Assembly: GCA_002709405.1 (NCBI GenBank) | Contig: PAQV01000044.1 | Span: forward strand, 1 to 47,365 | From: Paracoccaceae bacterium | GTDB taxonomy: Bacteria > Pseudomonadota > Alphaproteobacteria > Rhodobacterales > Rhodobacteraceae | Direction: 5' to 3' | Length of the DNA: 47,365 bases | Shown here: in pieces, positions 31,858 to 39,606 of the stretch | Layout of the letters: each line of letters begins with the position of its first letter | How positions within the stretch are numbered: position 1 is the first letter of the stretch | Translations under genes and position numbers: made by a program | Notes under the pieces: generated by a model | The model's input: the letters and a program-made list of their open reading frames with translations, nothing else | Database searches by the model: none | Told to the model about the DNA's origin: nothing

Positions 31858-32637
31858 ATGACGGATCCCATTCTCAAGGCGCGCGGGCTGGTCAAGCGCT
31901 ATGGCCGCGTCACCGCCCTCGACCGCTGCGATTTCGACCTGATGCCCGGAGAGATCCTGGCCGTGATCGGCGACAACGGGGCGGGAAAGTCGACCCTGAT
32001 CAAGGCGATTTCGGGCGCCGTTGTCCCGGACGAGGGCAACATCTGGCTGGATGGCAAGCCGGTGTCCTTCTCGTCTCCGATCCAGGCGCGCGACCACGGG
32101 ATCGAAACGGTCTACCAGACGCTGGCCATGTCTCCGGCCCTGTCGATCGCCGACAACATGTTCATGGGCCGCGAGTTGCGCAGGCCCGGCTGGCGGGGGA
32201 AGGTCCTGCGCCAGCTGGACCGGCCCAAGATGGAAGAGATCGCCCGCCAGAAGCTGTCGGACCTGGGCCTGATGACGATCCAGAACATCAACCAGGCGGT
32301 GGAAACGCTGTCGGGCGGCCAGCGCCAGGGCGTGGCGGTGGCCCGGGCGGCGGCTTTCGGGTCGCGCGTGATCATCCTGGACGAACCCACCGCCGCCCTG
32401 GGCGTCAAGGAAAGCCGGAGGGTGCTGGAGCTGATCCTGGACGTGAAATCGCGGGGCATCCCGATCATCCTGATCAGCCACAACATGCCCCATGTCTTCG
32501 AGGTCGCCGACCGCATCCATGTCCACCGGCTGGGTCGCCGGCTGTGCGTGATCGACCCCAAGAACCACACCATGTCCGACGCGGTGGCCTACATGACCGG
32601 GGCTGAAACCCCGCCCGAGGTCCTGCAGCCCGCATGA
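31858..32637 (+). CDS. frcA: Fructose-type ABC transporter ATPase (FrcA-like)
   Basis: 259-residue single-domain ATPase. Walker A is GDNGAGKST, the signature LSGGQRQGVAVARA and Walker B VIILDEPTAALG, all complete. RbsA/XylG-type ATPases of this transporter class usually have two fused domains of about 500 residues; a single 260-residue domain is the distinguishing trait of FrcA. The start follows GGAAAGG. The stop overlaps the start of the kinase gene (ATGA at 32634-32637). Confidence 0.93.
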   Translation: MTDPILKARGLVKRYGRVTALDRCDFDLMPGEILAVIGDNGAGKSTLIKAISGAVVPDEGNIWLDGKPVSFSSPIQARDHGIETVYQTLAMSPALSIADNMFMGRELRRPGWRGKVLRQLDRPKMEEIARQKLSDLGLMTIQNINQAVETLSGGQRQGVAVARAAAFGSRVIILDEPTAALGVKESRRVLELILDVKSRGIPIILISHNMPHVFEVADRIHVHRLGRRLCVIDPKNHTMSDAVAYMTGAETPPEVLQPA

Positions 32638-33272
32638 GCCGAGACCTGACGGGCTTTGCCGCGCTGGCCCGGGCGGCGATGGGCGTGACGCCCCGGGGCG
32701 CGCGCGCCCTGATCGCACTGGCCGGGCCTCCGGCCAGCGGCAAGTCGACCCTTGCGCCCCGCCTGGCCCAGGCGATGACCAAGGCGGGCCGCCCGGCGCA
32801 GGTGGTGCCGATGGACGGCTTCCACATGGATGATGCCGTCCTGACCGACCGGGGCCTGCTGCCGCGCAAGGGGTCTCCGGAAACCTTCGATCTGCGTGGC
32901 TTTACCCGCTTCGTCACCGACCTGGCATCGGGCGGAGAGGTCTTTCACCCGATATTCGACCGCCGCCGCGAAATCGCCATCGGGCAGGCCGGTGTCGTGC
33001 CGGCCGATTGCGCCTGTGTCATCGTCGAGGGGAATTACCTGCTGCTGGACGAACCCGGCTGGCGCGACCTGGGCGCCCTTTGGGATCTGTCGATCTACCT
33101 GCCGGTTCCCGCCGACGTCCTGGAACAACGCCTGCTGGCCCGCTGGACCCGTCACGGGCTGACGCCCGATGCCGCCCGCGCAAAGGCCGGGGGCAATGAT
33201 CTTCCCAATGGCACCCGGGTCGCTTCGGCGCTATTGCCACCGGACATTTACTACAAGGAACCGGCCTCATGA
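32634..33272 (+). CDS. frcK: FrcK-like P-loop kinase (uridine kinase/phosphoribulokinase fold)
   Basis: 212-residue protein with Walker A GPPASGKST near residues 31-39, VPMDGFHMDD, IVEGNYLLLDEPGW and a C-terminal RWTRHGLTPDAARAKAGGND segment. These are typical of the PRK/uridine-kinase fold group to which rhizobial FrcK belongs. It is linked by ATGA overlaps to the ATPase before it and the PfkB kinase after it, so all are made together. FrcK's exact substrate is not settled; phosphorylation of an incoming sugar is the natural guess. Confidence 0.88.
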   Translation: MSRDLTGFAALARAAMGVTPRGARALIALAGPPASGKSTLAPRLAQAMTKAGRPAQVVPMDGFHMDDAVLTDRGLLPRKGSPETFDLRGFTRFVTDLASGGEVFHPIFDRRREIAIGQAGVVPADCACVIVEGNYLLLDEPGWRDLGALWDLSIYLPVPADVLEQRLLARWTRHGLTPDAARAKAGGNDLPNGTRVASALLPPDIYYKEPAS

Positions 33273-34189
33273 TCCTGTGCTGTGGAGAAGCCCTGATCGA
33301 CCTGATCCCCCAGGACGACACCCGCATCCCCCATGTCGGCGGTGCGGTGCTGAACAGCGCCGTGGCCCTGGGCCGGCTGGGAGAGGACGTGTCCATGCTG
33401 ACCGGCCTGTCCTCGGACGAGTACGGCCGCCTGATCGAGGACCACGGGCTTGCCAGCCATGTGTCCTTTGCCCCCTCTGTCCGGTCGGACCGTCCCACCA
33501 CGCTGGCCATCGTGACGCTGGTCGACGGCCAGGCCACCTATGACTTCCGCGACGACGGCTCGGCCCTGCGCGACATCGCACCGGGCGACATGGCCCCGCC
33601 GCCCGACGGCACGCAGGCCATGCTGTTCGGGGGCATCAGCCTGATCACCCCGCCGGTCGCCGACAGTTTCGCCCATTACTGCCGCCGTAACGCCGACGGG
33701 GCGCTGGTGATGATCGACGTCAACATCCGTCCCGATTTCATCACCGATCCGATCGCCTACCGGGCGCGGCTGGGGGCGATGATCGCGGTGGCGGACATCA
33801 TCAAGGTCTCGGACGAGGACCTGGCTTGGCTGCTGCCCGACACCGGGGCGATGGAGGACGCCTTTGCCACGATGTTCGACCTGGGGCCGCAGATGGTCGT
33901 CATGACCCGTGGGGCGAACGGCGCGATTGCCGTGATGCGGTCGGGCCTGACGGTCGAGGTGGACAGCCCGCCCGCCCATGTGGCCGACACCGTCGGCGCG
34001 GGCGACACGTTCAACGCGGGCCTGCTGTCGGGGCTGCGCCGGGCCGGCCGGCTGGACAAGGCCCAACTGCCCGCGATCACCGAGATCGAACTGTCCGAAG
34101 CCCTGTCCCTGGGCACCCGGGCGGCCTCGGTGACCGTGTCGCGGGCCGGGGCCAACCCGCCCTGGGCCCAGGATCTGAACCTGATGTGA
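33269..34189 (+). CDS. PfkB-family carbohydrate kinase, probable fructokinase
   Basis: 306-residue ribokinase-fold kinase. The N-terminus MILCCGEALIDLIP and GGAVLNSAVALGRLG are the sugar-binding signature. The C-terminal PfkB motif is DTVGAGDTFNAGLL with catalytic base D246. Overall length and motifs fit fructokinases of Rhodobacterales. It overlaps the frcK-like gene by 4 bases and is last in the operon. The predicted reaction is fructose plus ATP to fructose 6-phosphate; other ketoses or adonitol-type substrates cannot be excluded from sequence alone. Confidence 0.9.
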   Translation: MILCCGEALIDLIPQDDTRIPHVGGAVLNSAVALGRLGEDVSMLTGLSSDEYGRLIEDHGLASHVSFAPSVRSDRPTTLAIVTLVDGQATYDFRDDGSALRDIAPGDMAPPPDGTQAMLFGGISLITPPVADSFAHYCRRNADGALVMIDVNIRPDFITDPIAYRARLGAMIAVADIIKVSDEDLAWLLPDTGAMEDAFATMFDLGPQMVVMTRGANGAIAVMRSGLTVEVDSPPAHVADTVGAGDTFNAGLLSGLRRAGRLDKAQLPAITEIELSEALSLGTRAASVTVSRAGANPPWAQDLNLM

Positions 34190-34198
34190 TGCGGGATT

Positions 34199-34229
34199 GA
34201 CGCGTGCCTGATCCCCGTCAGGCCGCGTC
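34199..34229. terminator. Hairpin between convergent genes, possible bidirectional terminator
   Basis: GACGCG-T-GCCTGA (34199-34211) pairs with TCAGGCCGCGTC (34218-34229): 12 base pairs with one bulged T and a 6-base loop. It overlaps the 3' end of the DUF1285 gene. There is no U-tract on either side. Confidence 0.4.
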
Positions 34230-34811
34230 CAGCTCTGCCGAGGGAATGACCGGAAAGAACGCCCCGCCCGACCACAGCCCGAACCAGCCGTCATGGTGGG
34301 CGCCGATATCGACCAGCCGGTAAAAGCTCTTGCGGTCGATCAGCGCTTCCAGGTTGCGGCGGATCAGGATGTAGGGCGACGGCTCGCCGGTGTCGGGGTC
34401 GCGCTCCACCCGGATGGGGTGATCGGGGCCGGCTTCGGCCACGTCGCCCACATGGGTTTCGAACACCAGAACCTGGTCTGATCCCGCGCCGCGCGCATCG
34501 AAATCCACCGCCACGAAGGGCGCGTCATCCACCGTTATCCCGACCTTTTCGACCGGAGTGACCAGAAAGTAATCGTCCCCGTCCTTGCGGATGATCGACG
34601 AGAACAGCCTGACCAGTTCCGGCCGCCCGATCGGCGTGCCCAGGTAGAACCACGTCCCGTCCCGCGCAATGCGCATGTCCAGGTCGCCACAGAACGGCGG
34701 ATCCCACTTTTCGACCGGCGGCAGGCCGCGTCCCTTGGCTGCCCTGACCGAGGCAGCGATCCCGTCGGCCGACGGGGTCACGGGTTTTTGTCCTATCATA
34801 GCTTTTGCCAT
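34218..34811 (-). CDS. DUF1285 family protein
   Basis: 197-residue cytoplasmic protein matching the DUF1285 family: WDPPFCGDLDMRIARDGTWF, GTPIGRPELVRLFSSIIRKD, YFLVTPVEKVGI and FDARGAGSDQVLVFETHVGD are its conserved blocks. No function is established that I can name; structures show a two-domain beta-rich fold. The start is the ATG at 34811; an ATG at 34799 (MIGQKP) is an alternative. The gene is divergent from the MoxR gene across only 57 bases, so the two promoters must overlap. A link to the MoxR cluster is often seen in alphaproteobacteria, though whether it is functional is unclear. Confidence 0.88.
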   Translation of the reverse strand: MAKAMIGQKPVTPSADGIAASVRAAKGRGLPPVEKWDPPFCGDLDMRIARDGTWFYLGTPIGRPELVRLFSSIIRKDGDDYFLVTPVEKVGITVDDAPFVAVDFDARGAGSDQVLVFETHVGDVAEAGPDHPIRVERDPDTGEPSPYILIRRNLEALIDRKSFYRLVDIGAHHDGWFGLWSGGAFFPVIPSAELDAA

Positions 34812-34868
34812 TCCAGATTGGCGCGATACACTTCTTCATCACCATATATGCGCCGCGAAAGGATTGTC

Positions 34869-35879
34869 ATGTCAGACCAAACGGACCTGGTGGCCGAGAT
34901 CGAAGCCGTCGAGGCGAAGCTGGCCGAGGCCAAGGCTTCCATCCCCCGCCGTTTCATCGGCCAGGAACGGGTGGTCGAACTGACCCTGACGGCAATCCTG
35001 TGCGGCGGCCATGCCCTGCTGATCGGTCTGCCGGGGCTGGGCAAGACCCGCCTGGTCGAAACCTTTTCGACCGTGCTGGGGCTGCATGGCAACCGAATCC
35101 AGTTCACGCCCGACCTGATGCCGGCGGACATCCTGGGGTCCGAAGTGCTGGACACGGCCGAGGACGGCACCCGCAATTTCCGCTTTATTCCCGGGCCGAT
35201 CTTCTGCCAGCTGCTGATGGCCGACGAAATCAACCGGGCCTCGCCCCGGACCCAGTCGGCCCTGCTGCAGGCCATGCAGGAAAAGACCGTGACCGTGGCC
35301 GGCGAGGACCGGGCGCTGGACGCGCCGTTCCACGTGCTGGCCACCCAGAACCCGATCGAGCAAGAGGGTACCTATCCGCTGCCCGAGGCCCAGCTTGACC
35401 GTTTCCTGGTGCAGATCGACGTGGAATATCCTGACCGGGCCACCGAAAAAGAGATCCTCCTGGCCACCACCGGCGTGACCGAGGATGCCGCTCACCAAGT
35501 ATTTTCCCGCGATGAACTGATTGCCGCGCAGGGCCTTTTGCGGCGGATGCCGGTGGGCGATTCGGTGGTCGAACTGATCCTGGACCTGGTTCGCGCCTTC
35601 CGTCCGGATGAACCTGGCGTGTCCGATCGCGTGCGCGATACCGTCGCATGGGGACCGGGGCCGCGCGCCGCGCAGGCGCTGATGCTGACCGTCCGCGCCC
35701 GGGCGCTTCTGGAAGGCCGCCTGGCGCCCAATGCCGAAGACGTGATCGACATGGCCAAGCCGGTGCTCAGCCACCGGATGGCGCTGAACTTCGCGGCCCG
35801 TGCCCGGGGCGACAGCCTCAGCGAGCTGATCGACATCACCGCCGCCACCCTGTCGTCGGGCGTCGAGGAGGCCGCGTGA
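34869..35879 (+). CDS. MoxR-family AAA+ ATPase
   Basis: 336-residue ATPase. Walker A is GLPGLGKT (residues 53-60), Walker B LLMADE (119-120 the acidic pair), and sensor/arginine-finger motifs appear in ATQNPIEQEGTYPLPEAQLD and RFLVQ. The ATG at 34869 follows AAAGGATTGTC; the longer start at 34788 would overlap the divergent gene's start. MoxR ATPases act as chaperones with VWA-domain partners to mature or assemble envelope or metal-containing complexes. The downstream genes DUF58, BatA/DUF4159 and a VWA-like protein are the usual partners, and translation is coupled to DUF58 through GTGA. Confidence 0.93.
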   Translation: MSDQTDLVAEIEAVEAKLAEAKASIPRRFIGQERVVELTLTAILCGGHALLIGLPGLGKTRLVETFSTVLGLHGNRIQFTPDLMPADILGSEVLDTAEDGTRNFRFIPGPIFCQLLMADEINRASPRTQSALLQAMQEKTVTVAGEDRALDAPFHVLATQNPIEQEGTYPLPEAQLDRFLVQIDVEYPDRATEKEILLATTGVTEDAAHQVFSRDELIAAQGLLRRMPVGDSVVELILDLVRAFRPDEPGVSDRVRDTVAWGPGPRAAQALMLTVRARALLEGRLAPNAEDVIDMAKPVLSHRMALNFAARARGDSLSELIDITAATLSSGVEEAA

Positions 35880-36763
35880 GGCCGGACAGCGATCTTCGCC
35901 AGCGCTCGGAAATCGAAGCCTCGGCCCTGCCGCCCCTGCTGGCCCGGGCCGAGCATCTTGCCGGCACCGTCCTGCTGGGCGACCACGGTCGCCGGCGGGC
36001 AGGGCTGGGGGATGACTTCTGGCAATACCGGCCCGCCCAGATTGGCGACAGCCGGCGGCTGATCGACCACCGGCGCTCGGCCCGGGGGGACATGCAGTTC
36101 GTGCGCGAACGGGAATGGCAGATCGCCCAGTCGGTCATGATGTGGGTCGACCAGGGCGCGTCCATGCGGTTCACGTCAGACACCTCGCCCAAGACCGCCC
36201 TGCCGGAAAAGATCGACCGGGCCAGGCTGTTGGGCCTGGCGACCTCGGTCCTGCTGATCCGGGGCGGCGAGCGGGTCGGCCTGACCGGCACCAGCCTGCC
36301 GCCGCGCCGGGGCAACATGCAGATCCGCCGGCTGGCCGAATTCTTCACCATCGACGACGACACCGACTATGCGCCACCCGAACACCGGGCCATGATCCCC
36401 CATGCCCGCGCGGTGTTCCTGTCGGATTTCCTGGGCGACATGACCGAGGTCCGTCTGGCCCTGACCAAGGCGGCCGACCGGGGCGTGCGGGGTGTGCTGT
36501 TGCAGGTGCTGGACCCGTCCGAAGAGATGTTTCCCTTCCATGGGCGCACGATTTTCGAAAGCGTTGGTGGTACGATGCGCCACGAAACGTTGAAAGCCGG
36601 GGATCTGAGGGCCAGGTATCAGGAACGGCTGGCCGCCCGGAAGGACGAGCTGATGGGCCTGTGCCGGGCGACCGGCTGGCAGTTCGGCACGCATCATACC
36701 GGCGAAAGCGCGCAATCGGCGCTGCTTTGGCTGTACCGCGCCCTGGACGGGGGCACGTCATGA
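35876..36763 (+). CDS. DUF58 domain protein
   Basis: 295-residue protein of the DUF58/VWA-related family. I start it at GTG 35876, which overlaps the MoxR stop (GTGA) and gives MRPDSDLRQRSEIEASALPP. Longer open-frame starts further upstream run inside moxR and are not credible. The conserved region DDFWQYRPAQIGDSRRLIDH with QFVREREWQIAQSVMMWVD is the DUF58 core, a cytoplasmic platform expected to bind the MoxR ATPase. DxSxS metal-site residues are not kept (MMWVDQGAS). The start codon choice is supported by the coupling, not by a ribosome site. Confidence 0.88.
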   Translation: MRPDSDLRQRSEIEASALPPLLARAEHLAGTVLLGDHGRRRAGLGDDFWQYRPAQIGDSRRLIDHRRSARGDMQFVREREWQIAQSVMMWVDQGASMRFTSDTSPKTALPEKIDRARLLGLATSVLLIRGGERVGLTGTSLPPRRGNMQIRRLAEFFTIDDDTDYAPPEHRAMIPHARAVFLSDFLGDMTEVRLALTKAADRGVRGVLLQVLDPSEEMFPFHGRTIFESVGGTMRHETLKAGDLRARYQERLAARKDELMGLCRATGWQFGTHHTGESAQSALLWLYRALDGGTS

Positions 36764-36809
36764 CGACCTGCGCGCGCCCGGCGCCGCGAAACCACCGGAA
36801 GGCCAGACC

Positions 36810-39578
36810 ATGACCGTCATTGCAGGTATCGGATTTTCGGCGCCCTGGTTGCTGCTGGCCCTGCTGGCCCTGCCGATCCTGTGGATCATCCTGCGGGCCG
36901 TGCCCCCGGCGCCGATCCGGCGGCGGTTCCCCGGGGTGGCCTTGCTTTTGGGCCTGAGCGACGAAGACACGGTGACCGACCGCACGCCCTGGTGGCTGTT
37001 GCTGCTGCGGATCCTGGCGGTGGCCGCGGTCATCGTCGGGTTGGCCGGGCCGGTGCTGAACCCGCAGCGCGACGCGGGGGGCAGCGGGCCCCTGCTGATC
37101 CTGCTGGATGGCACCTGGGCCGGGGCAACCCGCTGGTCCGACAAGCAGGACCTGGTCGCCGTGCAGCTGGCCGAGGCCGGGCGGGCCAACCGCCCCGTCG
37201 CGATCCTGCGTCTCAGCGACCCCGAAGCGCCGTCCTTCCAGGCGGCCGATGCCTGGCAGGCCCGTATCGCCGGCCTGCGCCCGATGCCCTATGCCCCGAC
37301 TGAAACGCAGATCGACAGCGTCCTGGCCACGTTCGACGCGGCAAGCGGCTTTGACACCCACTGGATTTCCGACGGGCTGGATTACGCCGGCCGTGACCGG
37401 GTGAGGGCTGCGCTGCAGGCCAAGGGCGACCTGCGGGTCTACCAGACCGGCAGCGCGGTGATCGGCCTGGCCCCTGCCGTCTTCGAAGACGGCGCCGTCA
37501 CCCTGACCGCCCGCCGGTCGGTGCCGGGCGCCGCCCGCGACGTGGTGATCCTGGCCCAGGGCCGCGACCCCGCAGGGATCGAGCGGACCCTCGCCACCGC
37601 CACTGCCACCTTCGATGCCGGTGAACGCGAGGCCCAGGTCGCCCTGTCGCTGCCCTCGGAACTGCGGGCACGCGTGACCCGGTTCGAAGTGCAGGGGCAG
37701 AACTCGGCCGGGGCAACCTCGCTGGCCGATGACAGCCTGCGCCGGCGCGAAGTCGCGCTGATCTCCGGGCGGGACGACCGCGAAGGCCTGCAATTGCTGT
37801 CTCCGCTGCATTACCTGAACCAGGCACTGATGCCCTCGGCCGAACTGCTGAACGGCGCGCTGATCGACCTTCTGCCGGCCAACCCGGATGCCGTCGTGCT
37901 GGCCGACGTGGCCACCCTGTCGGATGCCGAGGCCGAAAGCCTCGCCGCATGGGTTGAAGAGGGCGGCCTGCTGCTGCGCTTTGCCGGCCCGCGCCTTGCG
38001 GCCAGCGATATCAGCCGCGAAGACGAAGACCCGCTGATGCCGGTGCGCCTGCGCGCGGGCGGCCGGTCGGTCGGCGGCGCGATGTCCTGGGGCGAACCCA
38101 AGGGGCTGGCCCCCTTCGCCGAGGGCTCGCCGTTCTACGGCCTGTCCATTCCCGAAGACGTCACCGTCAACGCCCAGGTCATGGCCCAGCCCGACCCGAC
38201 CCTGGCCGACCGGGTCATCGCCTCGCTGGCCGATGGCACGCCGCTGGTCACGCGCAAGGCGCTTGGCCAGGGCCAGGTGGTGCTGTTCCACGTCACCGCC
38301 AATGCCGAATGGTCGACCCTGCCGCTGTCGGGTCTGTTTGTCGAGATGCTGGAACGGCTGGCCGTGTCCTCAACCGCCGGCGCGCCGACGGCCGTCGACC
38401 TGGAAGGCACGACCTGGGAACCGGTGCAGGTGCTGGACGCCTATGGCGCGCTGGAAGACGCCGGCACCCGGCCCGGTGTCGCCGGCCCCGACCTGGCCGA
38501 AGCCCCCCTGGGCCCGGACCTTGCCCCGGGCATCTACGACAGCGGCGACCGCCGCCTGGCCCGCAACGTCATCGGCGCGGAAACCGCCCTGACCCCGGCC
38601 TCCTGGCCCGAGGACGTGCCGGTCGAAGGCCTTGGCACCATTGGGGAAAAACCTCTGGGCGGCATCCTTCTGACCCTTGCCCTGGCGATGCTGGCCGCCG
38701 ATATCCTGGCCTCGCTCGCCCTGTCGGGCCGCCTGCGCGGCCAGCGCGCAGCCACGGCCGCCGCGATCCTGCTCGCGCTCGGCCTGCTGCCCCATCCCGG
38801 CCAGGCCCAGGTGGTCAACGACGAGGCCGCCGCCCTGCTGGCCACCGAGGAACTCGTCCTGGCCCACGTGATCACGGGCGATGCCCAGGTCGACGAACTG
38901 GCCCAGGCGGGGCTGAGCGGGCTGGGCGACGTGCTGCGCTACCGCACCTCGGTCGAGCCCGGCGAGCCGATGGCGGTGAACCTCGAAACCGACGAGCTGG
39001 CCTTCTTCCCGATGCTCTACTGGCCGGTCACCCCCGATCAGCCGATCCCCTCGGCCGAGGCCTATGCCCGGTTGAACACCTACCTGCGCTCGGGCGGGCT
39101 GATCGTCTTCGATACCCGCGATGCCGACGTGGCGGGCTTTGGCGCCTCCAGCCCCAATGGCCGGCGCCTGCAACAGCTGGCCGCCCCGCTGGACATTCCG
39201 CCGCTGGAACCGGTGCCGCACGATCACGTGCTGACCCGCACCTTCTACCTTCTGCAGGATTTCCCGGGCCGCTACGCCGGCCGGGATGTCTGGGTCGAGG
39301 CCGCGCCGCCGGATGCCGAACAGGTCGACGGCATGCCCTTCCGCAACCTCAACGACGGGGTGACCCCGGTGATCATCGGGGGCAACGACTGGGCCGGAGC
39401 CTGGGCGGTGGATGCCAGCGGCCGGGCGATGCTGCCCGTGGGCCGGGGCTTTGCCGGGGAACGCCAACGCGAACTGGCCAACCGGTTCGGCGTGAACCTC
39501 GTGATGCACGTGCTCACGGGCAATTACAAATCCGACCAGGTCCACGTGCCTGCGCTTCTCGACCGGCTTGGCCAATGA
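36810..39578 (+). CDS. BatA/DUF4159 membrane protein
   Basis: 922 residues, starting at ATG 36810 after GGAAGGCCAGACC. Residues 1-80 form a BatA-type N-terminus with two helices (ALLALPILWIILRAV and WWLLLLRILAVAAVIVGLAG). A VWA-like domain follows in which the metal site is degenerate: LLDGTWAGAT with D100 but no second Ser. Two further helices lie at about residues 612-665, the second ending like a signal peptide (LGLLPHPGQAQ). The last 230 residues are DUF4159, a glutamine-amidotransferase-like fold, with YLRSGGLIVFDTRD. The C-terminal domain should lie in the periplasm. It is the large membrane scaffold of the MoxR cluster; the molecular function is unknown. Confidence 0.88.
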   Translation: MTVIAGIGFSAPWLLLALLALPILWIILRAVPPAPIRRRFPGVALLLGLSDEDTVTDRTPWWLLLLRILAVAAVIVGLAGPVLNPQRDAGGSGPLLILLDGTWAGATRWSDKQDLVAVQLAEAGRANRPVAILRLSDPEAPSFQAADAWQARIAGLRPMPYAPTETQIDSVLATFDAASGFDTHWISDGLDYAGRDRVRAALQAKGDLRVYQTGSAVIGLAPAVFEDGAVTLTARRSVPGAARDVVILAQGRDPAGIERTLATATATFDAGEREAQVALSLPSELRARVTRFEVQGQNSAGATSLADDSLRRREVALISGRDDREGLQLLSPLHYLNQALMPSAELLNGALIDLLPANPDAVVLADVATLSDAEAESLAAWVEEGGLLLRFAGPRLAASDISREDEDPLMPVRLRAGGRSVGGAMSWGEPKGLAPFAEGSPFYGLSIPEDVTVNAQVMAQPDPTLADRVIASLADGTPLVTRKALGQGQVVLFHVTANAEWSTLPLSGLFVEMLERLAVSSTAGAPTAVDLEGTTWEPVQVLDAYGALEDAGTRPGVAGPDLAEAPLGPDLAPGIYDSGDRRLARNVIGAETALTPASWPEDVPVEGLGTIGEKPLGGILLTLALAMLAADILASLALSGRLRGQRAATAAAILLALGLLPHPGQAQVVNDEAAALLATEELVLAHVITGDAQVDELAQAGLSGLGDVLRYRTSVEPGEPMAVNLETDELAFFPMLYWPVTPDQPIPSAEAYARLNTYLRSGGLIVFDTRDADVAGFGASSPNGRRLQQLAAPLDIPPLEPVPHDHVLTRTFYLLQDFPGRYAGRDVWVEAAPPDAEQVDGMPFRNLNDGVTPVIIGGNDWAGAWAVDASGRAMLPVGRGFAGERQRELANRFGVNLVMHVLTGNYKSDQVHVPALLDRLGQ

Positions 39579-39606
39579 CGAGTTACACATGACGGATTTC
39601 AAATGA
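39575..39606 (+). promoter_or_regulatory. Chain of two 5-codon minicistrons linking two genes by ATGA overlaps
   Basis: ATG at 39575 (overlapping the stop of the DUF4159 gene) reads MTSYT and stops at 39590-39592. That stop overlaps ATG 39589, which reads MTDFK and stops at 39604-39606. This in turn overlaps ATG 39603, the start of the next large gene. The three ATGACG hexamers are exactly 14 bases apart. No Shine-Dalgarno sequence precedes 39603, so stop-start reinitiation may carry ribosomes across. Confidence 0.5.

Noticed and set aside
35648-35875. Upstream extension of the DUF58 gene to an ATG inside moxR
   Set aside because: The added 76 residues are a frame-shifted reading of moxR (Arg/Gly/Ala-rich, no similarity). 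The GTG overlapping the moxR stop gives a protein of normal family length.
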